DNA from: Actinomycetes bacterium
GTDB lineage: Bacteria; Actinomycetota; Acidimicrobiia; Acidimicrobiales; Palsa-688
Direction: 5' to 3'
Assembly: GCA_021816565.1 (NCBI GenBank)
Contig: JAKAXN010000134.1
Coordinates: 1-10,503, forward strand
Length of the DNA stretch: 10,503 nt
Part shown: positions 8,618-10,503 of the stretch, piece by piece
Layout of the letters: every line of letters begins with the position of its first letter
Position numbering within the stretch: the stretch's first letter is position 1
Notes under the pieces: generated by a model
What the model was told of the DNA's origin: nothing
Seen by the model: the letters and a program-made list of their open reading frames with translations, nothing else
The model's database searches: none
Program-made: the position numbers and the translations under genes

Positions 8618-10503
8618 GTGACTGTGGACGTACGCATTGCTATAGGCATGGCCTTGTCGGTCATCGGGCTGGGATTTGTGGCGCAGCGCGCCCTGTTCCT
8701 GTACCGCCTGGTAGCCACCGGCCAGCCGGCCGCGGACCGCATGAAGGACATCGCGGCCCAGGTCAAGGCCGAGATCATGGACGTGTTCGGCCAGCGCAAG
8801 CTGCTGAAGCGCCCCGGACCGGGCCTGGCCCACTTCTTCACCTTCTGGGGATTCATCGTCCTGATCCTCACCATCATCGAGGCCTACGGCGACCTGTTCT
8901 CGCCCACCTTCGCCATCACCACCTGGCCGGGCCTGGGCTTCATCGAGGACTTCTTCTCAGTGGCGGTGCTGGCTGCCATCGTCACCTTCACCACCATCCG
9001 CATCCGCCAGAATCCGGCCCGCCGGGAGCGCAAGAGCCGCTTCTACGGCTCCCACACCACGGCGGCGTGGATCACCCTCCTCCTGATCTTCGGGGTCATC
9101 GCCACCCTGCTGCTGTACCGGGGGGCCCAGATCAACACCGGCCACTTCCCCTACGGCCAGAGCTGGTGGCCCTTCGCGTCGCACATCATCGGCAACGCCT
9201 TCTCCGGCCTCAGCTACACCGCCAACCTCAACATCGAGACCGCGTTCATCCTGGCCCAGATCGCCATCCTGTGGGGATTCTTCGTCTTCGTGCTGCACTC
9301 GAAGCACCTCCACATCTTCGTGTCGGAGCCGAACGTCCTGTTCTCCCGGCGGCCCAAGGCCCTCGGGCCGCTCGGCACCACCCCGGACCTGGACCCGGAG
9401 AAGATGACCGAGGACACCGTCTTCGGCACCGGGCTCATCGGGCACCTCACCTGGAAGCAGCGCCTGGACCTCCTCAGCTGCACCGAGTGCGGGCGCTGCC
9501 AGGACCAGTGCCCGGCGTGGGCCACCGACAAGCCCCTCTCGCCGAAGCTCGTCATCATGGACCTGCGCGAGCAGCTGTTCGCGGCCGCCCCCGAGCTGCT
9601 CGCCAACCAGCCCCTCATCCCCAAGCCCAACGCCGTGCCGGTGGCGGTGGGGGCGTCGGGCGACGGGTCCGCCCCGGCCGAGGGCGCCGTGGCCCTCAAG
9701 CCGCTGGTCCCCGACGTCATCTCCGAGGACGTCCTGTGGTCGTGCACCACCTGCGGGGCCTGCGTGGAGCAGTGCCCGGTGGACATCGAGCACGTCGACA
9801 CCATCGTCGACATGCGCCGCTACCAGGTGCTCATCGAGGCCCAGTTCCCGAGCGAGGCCAACCTGATGCTGCGCAACGTCGAGAACCGCGGCGACCCGTG
9901 GGGCCTCGGCTCCAAGGAGCGGCTCACCTGGACCCAGGGCCTGGACTTCGAGATCCCCGTCGTCGACGACACCATCCCCGCCGACGTCGAGTACCTGTTC
10001 TGGGTCGGCTGCGCCGGTGCCCTCGACGAGCGGGCCCGCCGCACCACGCAGGCCATCGCCCGCCTGCTGCACCAGGCCGGCATCCGCTTCGCCATCCTGG
10101 GCCCCAAGGAGTCCTGCACCGGTGACCCGGCCCGCCGCCTGGGCAACGAGTACCTGTTCCAGACCCAGGCCCAGATGAACATCGAGACCCTGCAGTCGGC
10201 CGGCGTGAAGAAGATCGTGGCGTCGTGCCCGCACTGCTTCAACTCCATCGCCCGGGAGTACCCGTCGCTCGGCGGCAACTTCGAGGTGTACCACCACACC
10301 CAGCTGCTCGAGAAGCTGCTCTCCTCCGGCTCGCTGCGGCCCACCGGTCGCATCGACCAGAAGATCACCTACCACGACCCGTGCTACCTGGGCCGCCACA
10401 ACGAGGTGTACGACGAGCCCCGCGGCGTGCTCAACCACGTTCCGGGCGTCAAGCTCGAGGAGATGCACCGCTGCCGCAACAAGGGCTTCTGCTGCGGCGC
10501 CGG
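8618..10503 (+). CDS. etfD: Membrane-bound Fe-S oxidoreductase, EtfD/FadF-like (truncated by right edge)
   Basis: Role (known for EtfD, Rv0338c of M. tuberculosis, and FadF types): accepts electrons from electron-transfer flavoprotein during fatty-acid oxidation and passes them to the quinone pool. Seen: 628 codons, open at 10503. Five likely membrane helices lie near residues 6-27, 72-92, 108-127, 150-170 and 207-228. Two 4Fe-4S motifs follow: C288-x2-C291-x2-C294-x3-C298 and C376-x2-C379-x2-C382-x3-C386. The first CCG (heterodisulfide-reductase-like) domain has C465 (WVGCAG), C500 (SCTGDPARRLGNEY) and SCPHC (537, 540). The second begins with HDPCYLGRHNE (C589), C619 and the CC pair at 625-626, where the window ends. 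The GTG start is set by GGAGGA at 8604-8609. It could be another member of this oxidoreductase superfamily; the TGDPARR-type motif and membrane domain favour EtfD. Its remaining C-terminus is unseen. Confidence 0.85.
   Translation, partial: MTVDVRIAIGMALSVIGLGFVAQRALFLYRLVATGQPAADRMKDIAAQVKAEIMDVFGQRKLLKRPGPGLAHFFTFWGFIVLILTIIEAYGDLFSPTFAITTWPGLGFIEDFFSVAVLAAIVTFTTIRIRQNPARRERKSRFYGSHTTAAWITLLLIFGVIATLLLYRGAQINTGHFPYGQSWWPFASHIIGNAFSGLSYTANLNIETAFILAQIAILWGFFVFVLHSKHLHIFVSEPNVLFSRRPKALGPLGTTPDLDPEKMTEDTVFGTGLIGHLTWKQRLDLLSCTECGRCQDQCPAWATDKPLSPKLVIMDLREQLFAAAPELLANQPLIPKPNAVPVAVGASGDGSAPAEGAVALKPLVPDVISEDVLWSCTTCGACVEQCPVDIEHVDTIVDMRRYQVLIEAQFPSEANLMLRNVENRGDPWGLGSKERLTWTQGLDFEIPVVDDTIPADVEYLFWVGCAGALDERARRTTQAIARLLHQAGIRFAILGPKESCTGDPARRLGNEYLFQTQAQMNIETLQSAGVKKIVASCPHCFNSIAREYPSLGGNFEVYHHTQLLEKLLSSGSLRPTGRIDQKITYHDPCYLGRHNEVYDEPRGVLNHVPGVKLEEMHRCRNKGFCCGA

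Noticed and set aside
8602..10125. Plus-strand open frame of 507 codons overlapping the Fe-S oxidoreductase
   Set aside because: It is out of frame with the real gene, which starts at 8618 and has the cysteine motifs. Its product is Pro/His/Arg-rich with no recognisable domain. The opposite-strand frame at 8957-10468 is rejected for the same reason.

Overview
The window is a high-GC chromosomal segment from an actinobacterium. Four things support this: the dnaK-grpE-dnaJ gene order, a HAIR-type (HspR) operator upstream of dnaK, a DnaK lacking the roughly 23-residue ATPase-domain insert of Gram-negatives, and gene starts that look leaderless. The phylum is a confident inference. Anything finer (for example an Acidimicrobiia-like lineage) is a guess and cannot be settled here. 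All recognisable genes are core metabolism or housekeeping. I see no mobile element, tRNA, rRNA or CRISPR array.

Layout. (1) Positions 1-2565, minus strand: a heat-shock operon, dnaK then grpE (ATGA stop/start overlap) then dnaJ, of which only the first eight codons are inside the left edge. A near-consensus HspR operator lies over the dnaK promoter. (2) Positions 2684-5786, plus strand: gpmA (glycolytic phosphoglycerate mutase) followed after 7 nt by glnD, the bifunctional enzyme that modifies PII. (3) Positions 5814-7927, minus strand: amtB (ammonium channel), glnK (PII, overlapping amtB by ATGA), then an unrecognised small protein with two membrane segments. glnD and this operon converge, and one long inverted repeat contains both facing stop codons. 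(4) Positions 7928-8097: a divergent intergenic region. (5) Positions 8098-8523, plus strand: a stand-alone cyclic-nucleotide-binding domain protein. (6) Positions 8618 to the right edge, plus strand: the first 628 codons of a membrane-anchored Fe-S oxidoreductase of the EtfD/FadF type.

How the genes work together: AmtB, GlnK and GlnD form a complete ammonium uptake and nitrogen-sensing module. GlnK has the modifiable T-loop tyrosine at position 51, and GlnD has its nucleotidyltransferase, HD and two ACT domains. The arrangement is less usual than the genes: glnD sits opposite amtB-glnK and is tied to a glycolytic gene, while a small membrane protein takes the third position behind glnK. The most useful observations are the HspR operator, this rearranged nitrogen module with its small membrane protein, the stop-codon-spanning stem-loop, and -10 hexamers placed exactly 6 nt before start codons. 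I did not find a convincing wholly new system.
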